From Anagrus nilaparvatae (lineage: Eukaryota; Arthropoda; Insecta; Hymenoptera; Mymaridae): DNA of 64,000 nt. The stretch covers positions 14,758,501 through 14,822,500 of the forward strand of contig JAKSXM010000007.1 in assembly GCA_022575985.1 (NCBI GenBank), written 5' to 3'. Position numbers and translations under genes: made by a program. Below the pieces are notes generated by a model. The model ran no database searches. It saw only the letters and a list, made by a program, of their open reading frames with translations, and was not told the DNA's origin. This document shows, one piece after another, positions 35,714 to 45,704 of this stretch (within the stretch, counting starts at the first letter, position 1; each line of letters starts with the position of its first letter).

Positions 35714-36577
35714 AATTTTTTTTCTTTTAAATTTTCGTGTACAAAATTGTAAAAGTAATTGTTCTGGATAACTGTTACTAAAAATTCGGGAAATAAAGAA
35801 AAGATTATTGCTAAAACTTGTTTTTATTATTGACCAGGTCCAGATCCCGAATAAAAACAACATTTTTGTTGAGGATTAGTATATTGTATATTGATCTACC
35901 GACTTTTACGTATACATGAGGATAATCCGCATACATTCCTTAGGAGGCTTACGCCTGTGCATGTGCTGTGATGTGTCTGTGTGTCAGTAATATATGTGTG
36001 CGTTGTAAACCTATGGCCTCAGAGAATTCGCACAATTTCTCCTGTCCCCATGCCGGCTTATAGTGCACATGGTCGCACCTGGACTGCGTTATCTGCATAA
36101 TGTTTATAATATCTATAGACATTATGCGGATGCCTCAGTCCTAACCAGCACCATCTATACTGTTTTTAGTGGTCACCCATTCGGTTAAGCAGAAAAACTA
36201 CCATCTAGTAGTAAATTCTATTTAATATTGTTTTATCATCTAAAAGAGGATAATTCGAAAATAAATAAATTATTTTAATTAATTATTCTAAACGATTTTA
36301 ACTGATTTGAAAACTAAACAAAAATTTTTTATTTTTTGATTATTCAGATCCATAAATTGTTTTTTAACTTAATAAAATAAGTAAAGATACCTTAACACAT
36401 TCGCTGCGGCAGGAAATTTGGACCCATTTGAAATAAATGCGATCATGGGTACATTGCGTCCATGCCTTAGCAAACGTCTTAAGTTACCAAGGAAGTACGC
36501 AAATAGAATATCTATTTGTAAAAATTTTTGGCATGAATACGAAATTAATATTAATATAAATTTTAAAAACTTTTCAG
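35714..36577. other. Non-coding, with a GC-richer block at 35850-36190
   Basis: The block contains an imperfect inverted repeat, GCATAATGTTTATAA at about 36096 against AGACATTATGCGG at 36116, and ordinary-complexity sequence unlike its AT-rich surroundings, consistent with a small transposon remnant. The reading frame of the next exon is open upstream to 36418, but the acceptor at 36577 marks the real start. Confidence 0.4.
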
Positions 36578-36969
36578 GATGGGATGTTCGTCTTCTAGAA
36601 ATGACCGACCCATTAGATGTTGGCTTGAATTTTGATCATATAACTAATCCAGAACAAAATTCTTCGAGTAACAGAAGTGAAACATCTCAAGCGGATGCAT
36701 CGGAAAGTCCAAAAATTTACCCGTGTCCAAACTGTTCAAGTGTTTACAATAGACACGATAACCTAAAGCAGCATTTAAGATACGTTTGTCTACGAAAACC
36801 AAGATTTTGCTGTCCATACTGTACTTACGTGACAAACCTAACTTACAAGGTTTATAGACATATTAGGAATAAACATCCGAATTGTAAAATTTGTTATAGA
36901 GATTTGGAAAATTCTAACACACTTGTAACTCCAAAATTGAGATTGTATCGGAAAATTAAAAAAGCTTAA
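36578..36969 (+). CDS. lola: lola alternative 3' exon, finger pair with basic tail
   Basis: The acceptor AAACTTTTCAG ends at 36577; GA-TGG-GAT gives GWDVRLLEMTDPLD.... About 130 residues to TAA 36967-36969. A spacer of about 50 residues rich in Ser and Asn, finger 1 C2HC (CPNC...QHLRYVC) with linker LRKPRF, finger 2 (CPYC...RHIRNKH), tail ICYRDLENS and a basic end KLRLYRKIKKA. The Gly after the last cysteine of finger 1 is replaced by Leu. The first residues, GW, match the exon at 35370, which suggests these two arose by duplication. Confidence 0.9.
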
Positions 36970-37386
36970 GACATTTTGTAAATAAGTAACTTTTAAACTG
37001 AAGCTTAAATGTACAAATATTTAATAAAAATATTTTTAATGTAATAAACTTACTTGAAATGTTTAAATTATATTACCAAAACATTATAAGTTTAGAAACA
37101 ATAAAATGCATTATTTCGATATTAATATTTTTTACGCCTACTTTTTCCATCACCCCAAACCACGACAGCACAACTAGATTTTTTTTTTAAATCTTTTAAT
37201 TTTTCTTTCATATATATTTTTACTGTTCTAATAAATTATGTTATTAGTTTAGCATCCTTTTATGCATTTTTTGCATGGATACACAACTTACAAGTAGTGT
37301 ATCCATGATTTTTTGCTTCAGTAAAAAATGTATTAAAAATGTTGTTAAATTTTTAATTATAAAAAAAATATAATTTTTTTTTTCAG

Positions 37387-37670
37387 GTTCCTTTTTCGAT
37401 GAAGAATCGTGTGAACTAATACGAGACAATAGAATAAGATCTCCAGTAAATTTAAAAGTTCATTTATTAAAACATTCATGCTCAACATGCGGGAAATCAT
37501 ATGGCCATCTTGGAAGTTTAAAGCGTCACATCAAATACGAATGCAATAAAATGAAACGTTTTAGGTGTCCGTATTGTTCGTATAGAAGTCATCAAAAAGT
37601 TGCTGCATTTAGACATGTTTCTTCTCGTCATAAAAATAAACTACTAAGAATTATCATAGATCCGGAATAA
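37387..37670 (+). CDS. lola: lola alternative 3' exon, finger pair
   Basis: TTTTTTTTTCAG ends at 37386; GT-TCC-TTT gives GSFFDEESCELIRDN.... About 94 residues to TAA 37668-37670. Finger 1 C2HC (CSTC...RHIKYEC) with divergent linker NKMKRF, finger 2 C2H2 (CPYC...RHVSSRH), tail LLRIIIDPE. No internal ATG before the fingers, so it cannot be translated on its own and depends on splicing to the common exons. Confidence 0.9.
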
Positions 37671-38155
37671 AATTTTAAAAATTATTTTTGGTCAAAAAAA
37701 ACTTTTCTACAGAGCAAGCCATAATTTTTATTGAAGTAATATTTTGGTGCCATAGTATTAAAGTACTGAAATCAAAATTATGTGAAGTCCCTAAGCTCGG
37801 ATTATTTTTAGTTCCTGAAGTCAGATTATTCTAAGTTCCTAAATTGAAATTGCTCTGAATCACATTATATACGACATGTTTGATCCTCCAACCATACAAA
37901 CATGTTCCATGTTGAAAAGCTTATTTTTAAATTTAAACAAGTTATTTACTATCACGATAGTAAATTTTTAAGTTTATAATTTATTGCTTTATTCATTTTT
38001 TTGAAAAACAAAATTTAAACTAGACGCATAAATAAAAATAGTATTATAAATTAAGGTATATTTAAATTAGAAATAAAACTGTTTGTAAATTTTTTATCGT
38101 TAAATAAAGATAAAAATAATTATTATTAAAATATAAATCTTATTTTTATCATTAA
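37671..38155. other. Non-coding stretch
   Basis: It contains CTAAGTTCCTAAATTGAAAT-type spaced repeats (about 37790-37860) that resemble segments near 51350-51480 and 57800-57920, so a dispersed repeat with TTCTAAGTCCCTAAAT units is present at three places in the window. Confidence 0.4.
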
Positions 38156-39370
38156 GGGACGTTTGGGGTAAATATTTTTTCGTAAATCATTTTTTTTTTT
38201 TTTAGATAAATCACTTCATATATGTCTCAAGAGTACGTAAAAAAATTTTTTTTTTTAATTTCTCCCGCAAAGTATATTTTTTAGCCTGTTTTGCCGGCGC
38301 CGTCAAACGTGCTTTTGATAAAATTTAACGGTATGGCTCTAATATTATCTTACATATCTTCTAACTACTGTTAAATAGTTAGAAATCATGTCGCAACTGG
38401 TCACTGATAGAAATTATGAGCAAATTTTGCTAATATTCGCGATGGTTTATGACGCCAAATTTAGCCGTGCCAAAATGGTAAAAAATAGCAAATCGGCCCA
38501 GCAGCAGGGGTAAAATCAGCTACAAGTTCAGTGTGAAAACCAGAAGGATAACTTTATGGCTCAAAAATCACTGATAACTTATAAGTATACTTAAATATAC
38601 ACACAAAAAAATGTTTTGTTAAATTTTTAAGAAAAAAAATTATTTACTCTTATTTAGAAAACTATGTTTTTACACCTTCTAATTATGATTTCTCCAAATC
38701 TACTTGACCAATTTTAATTTTTTGGGTCTATTTTTTTTTTTGTAAGTTTCTTTAAATAATAATTAAAAAAAAAAATAATTTAATAACTAAAAGTATGGAA
38801 AAAATTATTCCAAAAGTTTAAAGTCGTTTTACTCGAAACAGTGTTTGTGAAAAGTATGTACACGATTGCGCGATAACTTCTGCACCGATTTACTTCAAAC
38901 TTTCTGAGCAACTTAATAAATGTACTAATTTCGGGATGTCGTCGAGTTTTTTTTTTTTTATGTTCTCAAAAAATTTTTGCAGCTGCTTTTGTCCGAAAAT
39001 TATAGGTCTTTTTTTTCATTTTAACTTTGTGTAGCCGCAATTTTGTTCCTAATTAATATTTTTGAAAAAACTCGACGACATCCCGAAAGTACGTGTTTTA
39101 AGTCTTACCAACTTTTTTTTTTTTTTTTTTAGATTATCCTAAGTCAAGATATCATGTACATAAATTTGGAATTTTTGTTTTCAGAGACGCAGTCACACCT
39201 CTCTTACGCTAAAATGACGTCACAAAAAAAAAAAAAAAAAAATTTTTTTTCAAATCTTTAAAATATTTGTAAACAATAAAAAAAATTTGAAGCAAATATC
39301 TCTATCCGTTATTTCACAATCCTACCTTGAAAATCAGCTAAAATTTCTATATATTTACCCCAAACGTCCC
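38156..39370. mobile_element. 1.2-kb non-autonomous element flanked by TTAA
   Basis: GGGACGTTTGGGGTAAATAT at 38156 is inverted exactly at the right end (ATATTTACCCCAAACGTCCC, ending 39370). TTAA flanks both ends (38152-38155 and 39371-39374). Internal inverted segments such as TCGGGATGTCGTCGAG / CTCGACGACATCCCGA are visible. No transposase frame. TTAA target sites are the hallmark of piggyBac-type transposition. Confidence 0.75.
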
Positions 39371-39512
39371 TTAATTAAATAACCTAAGTCTAATAAATAT
39401 TTCTTCATACTGTAAATTTTAATTAATTTTTATTGGATAGGAAAATTCACAAGGTACTTTTTTGAAAAATAGCTGAATGGCATCAATATTTACTAATTTT
39501 ATTTATTTTTAG

Positions 39513-40022
39513 ATTACAATCCAGAATTTTTAATTAGTTTCTGGAACACTGTTTAACAAAACAGGAACAAAATGAAATATGTAAGTTTGGAAAAATTTAG
39601 TTTTATTTTATATATAATTAATAACTAAATTTTATTTTCAGATACTCACATTCCGATTGATTAATCAATTCAAGAAGTAATAGAAAAAAGCTTCTCCATA
39701 TCAACTGAAATGCGATTTTTGTTATTACAAATATACCTCTAAAAGTTGAATAATTGAGCATATGAAGAATTTGCATTTGAAAAATCAGACAGTAGAAATG
39801 TTTATTTGCCAACGTTGTAGTTATTCATACAAATACAGACATCATAATATGAGAACGCATTATTTACACGAATGGGGAAAACCACCAAGATTTAATTGTT
39901 CATTTTGTGATTTTGCTCCTAAACAAAAATCTAATCTCTTCACACATATGATAAGGCGTCACTCAGATAAAAAGGATATTTTGGATTCTAGGCATACTGG
40001 AAAATCAAGAAAAAACATCTAG
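39513..40022 (+). pseudogene. lola: Decayed lola exon pair with mutated finger cysteine
   Basis: A linker-like exon starts after TTTATTTTTAG at 39513 (AT-TAC-AAT-CCA...) but hits TAA at 39554-39556 and ends at GTAAGT (39581) in the wrong phase. The next acceptor (39641) leads to TAA within eight codons. Beyond it one frame shows a finger-2-like stretch (CDFCYYKYTSKS, TGA at 39747, EHMKNLH) and then CQRCSYSYKY...HEWGKPPRF, where the last cysteine of finger 1 has become Trp and one residue is inserted, then an intact finger 2 (CSFC...HMIRRH) to TAG 40020-40022. No acceptor reaches this frame in phase. Confidence 0.68.
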
Positions 40023-40219
40023 AATACTCATCTGATTTTGTACTTAAAAAAATGCTTCTTATTTCTTAAATAAAGTTTCGTTTTTAAAAAATCCAATGAC
40101 AGAAAATTTTTATTCTTAAATTAATTATTATTTAACTAACAACTAAGTTAATTTTTAAAGTTTGTTAATAAAATAAGAACGATTAATCATCAATATCCAT
40201 AATAATTATTCAGTTTCAG

Positions 40220-40321
40220 GAAAGGAAAGGTCAATTATTTGCAAAACGTTCTCATTAGAAATATTAAAAATAAAAAAGGCAGACAAACGTAAGCTCGATA
40301 TAGAAACAGACCCTTTAAAAG
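40220..40321 (+). CDS. lola: Linker exon upstream of the finger exon at 40389
   Basis: TTCAGTTTCAG ends at 40219; the exon reads GA-AAG-GAA-AGG... with no stop and ends at G|GTAAAT (donor at 40322). It is 102 bp, a multiple of three, entering and leaving in phase 1, so it can be spliced between the common exon and the finger exon 67 bp further on, or skipped, without changing frame. The peptide is lysine-rich (KIKKADKRKLDIETDPLK) and has no fingers. RNA evidence is needed to prove use. Confidence 0.68.
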
Positions 40322-40388
40322 GTAAATAGTTACAATAAAAGCCCATAAAAATAATTTAAATTAAAATTAATGATTTTTTTATCTCCAG

Positions 40389-40603
40389 ATTTAGATGATG
40401 ATGGAAAAGAAAAATTTGTATGTCCAGTATGTCAGAAAAGTTTTAAAAATAAAAATACAATGCAAACTCATTATCGACAATCATGTAATGCATCTGGTAT
40501 TTTTTTATGCTCTTTTTGTGATTACAAATCAGTGAGAAGATTTCAAGTTAATAAACACATGAAAAATAGACACAAAGATTTAATGCAAATTTTCAATATG
40601 TAA
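40389..40603 (+). CDS. lola: lola alternative 3' exon, finger pair
   Basis: TTTTTATCTCCAG ends at 40388; AT-TTA-GAT gives DLDDDGKEKFVCPVC.... About 71 residues to TAA 40601-40603. Finger 1 is C2HC (CPVC...THYRQSC), the linker is the unusual NASGIFLC in place of GKxPRFxC, and finger 2 is C2H2 (CSFC...KHMKNRH). The tail is short (KDLMQIFNM). The spacer before the fingers is also very short; the linker exon at 40220 may supply it. Confidence 0.85.
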
Positions 40604-40813
40604 CAGGGCGATGTGTAAATTGTGTACCGCAAAATTTGTTACAGATGTTTATAATTTTATATTATAATATTTGAACATTTAAATTACTATCTTACATATA
40701 TTTTTTTAGTATAATTTAAACCTATTTTGGATATTTTTTTCGAAACGATGCTATAAAACTTTAGATATGATATGAAAGAACCTTTTTATCAATGCTAGAA
40801 AGTTTTTTTTGTA

Positions 40814-41175
40814 CACTATAAAAAGTAATTTTCTTAGATTAACAAAAAAAATAGAATATTTTCGAAAAATTAGTAAATTTTCAAAAAATTTTGGAAATAT
40901 TCGATAAAAATCGTAAATTTACTAAATTTAATATATTCTCGAAAAATTTGAGAATACTCGATTTTTTTTTGTAAATTTTCGAAAAAAAATTTAAATTATC
41001 AATTTTTCTTGCGAATTCATAAAAAAAATCCAGAATACTCGAATTTTTTGTTAATATACTAAATTTAGTAAATATACGATTTTTTCTAATATTTCCAAAT
41101 TTTTTCGAAAATTTACTCATTTTTCGAAAATGTTCTAATTTTTTTGTTAATCTAAGAAAATTACTTTTTACAGTG
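40814..41175. mobile_element. AT-rich foldback MITE with TA duplication
   Basis: CACTATAAAAAGTAATTTTC at 40814 is inverted at the right end (ACTTTTTACAGTG, ending 41175), and the flanking TA occurs at 40812-40813 and 41176-41177. The interior is made of repeated TTTCGAAAA-type units on both arms. No coding potential. A Tc1/mariner-type non-autonomous element is the simplest reading. Confidence 0.7.
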
Positions 41176-41619
41176 TACTAAAAAGTTTCTTCATTATTTT
41201 GTAATTAACAGAAAAATTTTTTAAAAATAAAACATCTGAATTAAAATTTAACAAATATGATATTTTTAATTATTCAATGTTAACAAATATAAAGAAAAAT
41301 GGAGAAAAAGCATCTGAAAAAATGTATAAAGTTTATTGAAAAATCATTTTTATAAAATAAAATTATCTTTTCATCAACACAATTTGTGTTCATTCGTCAA
41401 TTTATATTTCCATTCATAATAATAAAAATGCTTTCATTAACTAGATTCAGAAGTTCATTAACATTTTGAATTTCCTGAATAGTAAGACTTGATTCAGTAC
41501 TAATTCTAGAATTTTTAATTTTCTCGTGTCACGTGTAAACTTTGTCACGTCGTTATTGTGGTAAATAATTGAATACATTTTTTTTTCTTGTAACCAAATT
41601 AATAAAAAAAATTTTCCAG
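41176..41619. other. Non-coding stretch before linker exons
   Basis: No finger, hairpin or coding frame that I can support. TTTTCCAG at its end is the acceptor of the first linker exon. Confidence 0.4.
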
Positions 41620-41745
41620 ATGCTGGCAAATCTAAAAAAGTTGAAGAAGCAAGTTGCCATATCAATAATGAGTCTAATAACAAATCATCAAATTTATCTT
41701 CAGATTTTACGGATTTAAATAATTCAGATTTGAATAATCCTCAAG
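41620..41745 (+). CDS. lola: Linker exon 1 of a multi-exon lola isoform
   Basis: The acceptor AAAATTTTCCAG ends at 41619; AT-GCT-GGC gives DAGKSKKVEEASCHINNES.... The exon is open for 126 bp and ends CAA-G|GTAAAG (donor at 41746), so it is phase 1 at both ends and divisible by three. The peptide is Ser/Asn/Asp-rich and probably disordered (LSSDFTDLNNSDLNNPQ). With the exons at 41805 and 43051 it forms a chain leading to the finger exon at 44050. Confidence 0.75.
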
Positions 41746-41804
41746 GTAAAGTTTTCTATTATTTAATTTCTTACAAATTTTTATTGAATATTATTATCTC
41801 ACAG

Positions 41805-41915
41805 AAAATGGAAAAAATAATGAAGTAAAAACTGGAAAACCAGAGCCAAAAATTAAAAAAATTGATACTAAGATTTCAGCCAACGATCACCGAAAAAATC
41901 CGGAGCGTAGATCCA
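41805..41915 (+). CDS. lola: Linker exon 2 of a multi-exon lola isoform
   Basis: ATTATCTCACAG ends at 41804; AA-AAT-GGA continues in phase 1. 111 bp, open, ending TCC-A|GTAAGT (donor at 41916). The peptide is basic and proline-containing (KTGKPEPKIKKIDTKISA). The intron before it is only 59 bp. Length divisible by three and matching phases make inclusion or skipping frame-neutral. Confidence 0.75.
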
Positions 41916-42429
41916 GTAAGTGAATTACTTATATCCAATATCTGCTTTAAAGAATGATTTATACCTTGACATGATTACCTTTCTAATAAGCTACATCTTC
42001 TTTAAAAATTAGAAAGGTATTATAGCTAAATTGTTCTAATTTCCTACACACCCATATTATTCGATTCTATATTTGACACCCCCCTCCTCTAAAAATGTCA
42101 ATGTTTCACATTCCTCCTTTCTGTGTTAGTAGCCTATTTCAAATTTTCCTCCCTATTAACAAGTTCCATGTAAAAAATGCTGTTTTTCATACTAACATTG
42201 GAATCAACACTTCATTGATTACATTTCAATTTATTGTTTATATTTATGATAATAATTTATGAAAATAACAATAAAAACATAAAAGTTACAAATAAAAACT
42301 AATTAAGAAATGCAAAAGCATTTAGATATTTAAATATCTATAAATGAGATGCTTTCTGATAAGTAATTATTTAGATTGTTTAAATATTTAAAAAGTGATA
42401 ACAATTTTAGCAGCTAACAGATTATGAGG

Positions 42430-43015
42430 GTACACTATATAACAGCCCTCTTATCTTATTGACACATTTACTAAATATATACCTATAGACAACTCTAGAG
42501 GTTCTCTTCGTACCATAGAATTATCTGACCAGCCATAAAAAAACTGTGGATTCTCTTTGTTTCAAGTACATGGAACGATATTTTGGAATTTAATTCCGTA
42601 AGACATCAGAGTCCTATCATTTGTTAATTCGTTTAAAACGGCATTATTTAAATACCTACTGGCCCTTGATCTTTAATGGTTATCTATATAATGTGGGATT
42701 ATCACACCTACATTAATAACTTAGTCACAACTTAATGCACTGTTTTTTGATATTCTAATCATTAACATTTTTCCTATTCCATTTTGTATATATGTTGTCT
42801 GTGATAAAATTATTATCAAATATTATATATACTTTATACTTTCCATTGTATATATTTAATACTTATATTTATTGTTTTACACAAATAAAATTTTACTTAA
42901 AATGCATATGTTATAAATATAATTTATTCAATTATATATTGTAAAAAGACTGTTATGATCAATGAAATTTATATTTACTCTTTTGTCATTGACAAATAAA
43001 GTTCTATCTTCTATC
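42430..43015 (+). mobile_element. LINE 3'-end remnant inside a lola intron
   Basis: In broken frames one can read STWNDILEFNSVRHQ, resembling the C-terminal stretch W-N-x-L-P...S-x-x-x-F-K that follows the reverse transcriptase in many LINEs. It is followed by UTR-like sequence ending AAATAAAGTTCTATCTTCTA, a polyadenylation signal with a short repeat tail. It separates linker exons 2 and 3. Clade not determined. Confidence 0.45.
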
Positions 43016-43050
43016 TATATTTTCAAATTAAATATTTTAATCTTTTTTAG

Positions 43051-43113
43051 GAAAACTGCCGAAAAAGTTTGATGATTCAGTTCTTGAAGATGTTTTTAAG
43101 CCAAAAATTAGCC
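43051..43113 (+). CDS. lola: Linker exon 3 of a multi-exon lola isoform
   Basis: TCTTTTTTAG ends at 43050; GA-AAA-CTG continues in phase 1, 63 bp, open, ending AGC-C|GTGAGT (donor at 43114). The peptide is KLPKKFDDSVLEDVFKPKIS. It is followed, about 0.9 kb on, by the acceptor of the finger exon at 44050; the joined codon is C+TT = Leu. Confidence 0.74.
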
Positions 43114-43218
43114 GTGAGTAGTTTATTACATTTTTTTTAAATTATTTGCATGCAAAATATTTTACCTGTTTTCAACTGTATTAAAATGGTATGTTTCATT
43201 ATGTGTGCTAAAAATAAT

Positions 43219-43318
43219 GTTTTCACTTATAGGTCACTAACTACCCCCGAAAGCATCGAAACAGCAAGGCCAGCTGGAATATTATCTCCTCCCCTCTTAG
43301 TGACCTATAAGTGAAAAC
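43219..43318. repeat. 100-bp perfect-arm hairpin
   Basis: GTTTTCACTTATAGGTCACT at 43219 is inverted exactly (arm ending GTGAAAAC at 43318) around a 58-bp loop of higher GC content. It lies in the intron between linker exon 3 and its finger exon. It could be a very small MITE or a structural element of the pre-mRNA. Confidence 0.7.
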
Positions 43319-43498
43319 ATATTAAGTTTTTATCACAAATAATGAATTATATTTGTTATATGTTGAAAAAGAATTAAATTGAAAATAATTTATTTTAAAG
43401 AATTAACCTTAAAATAATTCCTCTCTAAAAAATTAAATAAACATTAATTCTTTTCTGGGTAACAAACTAATAGCTATTTTTTCCCGTATTCTAAAATA

Positions 43499-43575
43499 TA
43501 GTTTTACATATAATGGACAAAAAAGCCGTCTCCCTAGGGGAGAAAATAGGCTCTTTTTGCCCTAGATATGTAAAA
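43499..43575. repeat. Short foldback element, copy 2 of 2
   Basis: Nearly identical to 6916-6992: GTTTTACATATAATGGACAA, then CCGTCTCCCTAGGGGAGAAA, then TTTTTGCCCTAGATATGTAA. Same termini and centre, with a few substitutions. The two copies 36 kb apart support mobility. Confidence 0.62.
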
Positions 43576-44049
43576 TAACTTTTCTGGGCATTATTGTTTT
43601 TTAACTATGGTTCATATGCGGTTCTTCTTTGTTAGTAATGAAAAGATACGTGCTTTCTGTAAAAAAAAATATATATATTATTTTTCTGGTAGAAAAAATG
43701 TACGTAAAATAGTTTTCAAACTGCGACAATTTGGACAAAAGTCGCTCTTCTACTTATAATTTGAGCTTTTGAATTGATTGAATTTTATATAAAACAAACA
43801 GCCTACTAAATACTGGTTCCATGGAAATCAATTTAAAATAGAAATCGATATCGCTTGCATCATTAGTCAGAGTTTATCGAATAGTAATCTCTATCATTTT
43901 GTTCCAACTAACAAAATTTTGTGTAAATGAGTAAGTGCTTCGTATTATGCATAAGTAGTGATTAAAAAAAATAACAATTTAAAAATAGCTGTAATAAAAA
44001 GTAATAATAGAAGAAAAATAACACCAAAATTTTTTTGATTTATTTCTAG

Positions 44050-44285
44050 TTCATACAGGACGAGCAAGTACAGCGCCAAAACTTTTTGCATGTCTTCGAT
44101 GTAATAAAGATTATACACAAAAAGGGAACCTTACTTATCATTTAAATTATCAATGCGGAAAGCGACCAAGGTTTAAATGTCCATATTGCATTTACAGAAC
44201 GAAACACGCTTCGGCTGTTAGAAAACATATTCGTAATTTGCATTCACAGAAAACTGTTTATGTATTAGATATTGGAGCCAATTAA
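44050..44285 (+). CDS. lola: lola finger exon of the multi-exon isoform
   Basis: TTTATTTCTAG ends at 44049; TT-CAT-ACA continues in phase 1 (Leu if joined to linker exon 3, Val if joined directly to a codon starting with G). About 77 residues to TAA 44283-44285. Finger 1 C2HC (CLRC...YHLNYQC), linker GKRPRF, finger 2 C2H2 (CPYC...KHIRNLH), tail TVYVLDIGAN with Y-x-x-D. The spacer before finger 1 is short, as expected if linker exons supply it. Confidence 0.9.
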
Positions 44286-44521
44286 ACTTTTGTTTGTAAA
44301 GTTAAAATTGAAACTGTTTGATAAATTTTATACATAAGTTTGGAAATAAATACTTTGAAAATAATTTATTAAACTTTTATTCCTTCCTGAATTTTCTGCA
44401 GCAGAAAGTTTTAATCCTATTAAGCTATTTATTGCTTGTAAATATGTTTTTATCTCTTATGTAGATTAGTTAAAAATAATCATGTGATTATTCAAATGTA
44501 AGTAAATAATTGCTGTTTCAG

Positions 44522-44841
44522 CTCAAGACCCCTTGGCTGTTGATATTGAAACTCAAAGCAGTTCTGCTATGCAATATTACAACCCTTACCGCACAACAGC
44601 ACCTGTAAATGAATTTTCATGTTGGCGCTGCGGAAATTTCTACAGAACAAAAGGAAGCTTAACTTACCATTTAAGGTTCCAATGCAACAAAAATCCACGA
44701 TTCAAATGTCCTTATTGTACATATATTACCAAACATAGTTCACATTTAAGAAGGCATATTAGAAAAATTCACCCGGATAATCAAATTTTTATTATTGACA
44801 TGGAAAAAGTCAATAAAACTGATTATTCTGATGTTTTGTAA
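44522..44841 (+). CDS. lola: lola alternative 3' exon, finger pair
   Basis: TTGCTGTTTCAG ends at 44521; CT-CAA-GAC gives (G)CT = Ala, AQDPLAVDIETQ.... About 106 residues to TAA 44839-44841. Finger 1 C2HC (CWRC...YHLRFQC), linker NKNPRF, finger 2 C2H2 (CPYC...RHIRKIH), tail QIFIIDMEKVNKTDYSDVL. Close relative of the exon at 44050 (both have GxLTYHL and TKHxS cores), probably a tandem duplicate. Confidence 0.91.
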
Positions 44842-45333
44842 AAAATAAAAAAACGTTGTAATAATTTTATTGCTAAAAAATTGTAGAAATATAAAATAAG
44901 AAATAAACATTACAAAAATGTCTATTTTTCTTATCTGAAACTATTTCCCCTGGTAGATAAATTTATTTTAGAAATTACAATTGTTAATTAAATATAAGAA
45001 GCACGAATTTGAATACATAAAAATTAGAAATTCAAGAAACCTGGTAAATACCTAGTAGTAAAAAAAAATGTAATAAATTTAAATTTTGGCATACGATTAA
45101 GCGCGAAAGAAATCTTCAGGTATGCATAAATTTTTTTTTTTCATCATACGCTTAAATAATGATCTATTTTTTACCTTCAGAACATTTTTTTCACTTATGA
45201 TGAAAAAACTTTTATTAAAAATGTAGGATTTGAACTTTGCTGTCTCAGACGAAGTCAGCTCGTGAATGCAAAGTATGTATTTCTGTAAAATTAGATCTAA
45301 AATTTAAAATTAATTTTTATTTCTTCAATACAG
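44842..45333. other. Non-coding stretch
   Basis: 3' UTR and intron-like DNA. AAATAAACATT near 44903 may be the polyadenylation signal of the exon at 44522. No further exon seen. Confidence 0.4.
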
Positions 45334-45396
45334 ACCCAGAGGCAACTAATGGCCATTCAGCTGTCAATGGTATGGATAAAACAATCCAAGATGAAG
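45334..45396 (+). CDS. lola: Linker exon associated with the decayed finger exon at 45460
   Basis: TTCTTCAATACAG ends at 45333; AC-CCA-GAG gives DPEATNGHSAVNGMDKTIQDE. 63 bp, open, ending G|GTGAGC (donor at 45397), phase 1 at both ends. The next acceptor is only 62 bp away and leads to a finger exon with a stop, so this linker now serves a dead exon unless it is spliced to a later one. Confidence 0.62.
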
Positions 45397-45459
45397 GTGA
45401 GCATGAAGTAGGATTTAAGTATAAGCTTATTTTAATACTAAAAAATAACTTAATTTCAG

Positions 45460-45704
45460 ATCTTAATGGCTTAGGTATCAAGAAAACTGTATCAAATGAT
45501 CGGTGTTTAAGAACATTCGCACATAGAGAAAATTTGGATTAGCATTTAAAATATCAATGTGATCAAAAACCACGTTTTAAATGCCCATATTGCGATTACT
45601 CAAGCAAGCATGCTTCCAATTTAAGGAACCATCATTTGAAAAAGTATAATCCCCATGAAAAACAATACATAATTTATTTAGGAATCGATGCTGAAAAAAA
45701 ATAA
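45460..45704 (+). pseudogene. lola: Decayed lola finger exon with in-frame TAG
   Basis: TTAATTTCAG ends at 45459; the frame runs from AT-CTT-AAT to TAA 45702-45704 with a single stop, TAG 45540-45542, inside finger 1 (ENLD-stop-HLKYQC). The first cysteine of finger 1 is also missing (VSNDRCLRTF), and in finger 2 the last histidine is Tyr (HHLKKYN). The linker DQKPRFKCPYC is intact and the sequence is very close to the exons at 44050 and 44522, so the loss is recent. Confidence 0.8.

Noticed and set aside
36418..36577. Upstream extension of the exon at 36578
   Set aside because: The frame happens to be open, but a strong acceptor in the right phase lies at 36577, and the extension has no similarity to lola spacers.
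45237..45542. 101-codon open frame on the + strand
   Set aside because: It runs through intron sequence and two exons; the splice sites at 45333, 45397 and 45459 explain the coding parts better.
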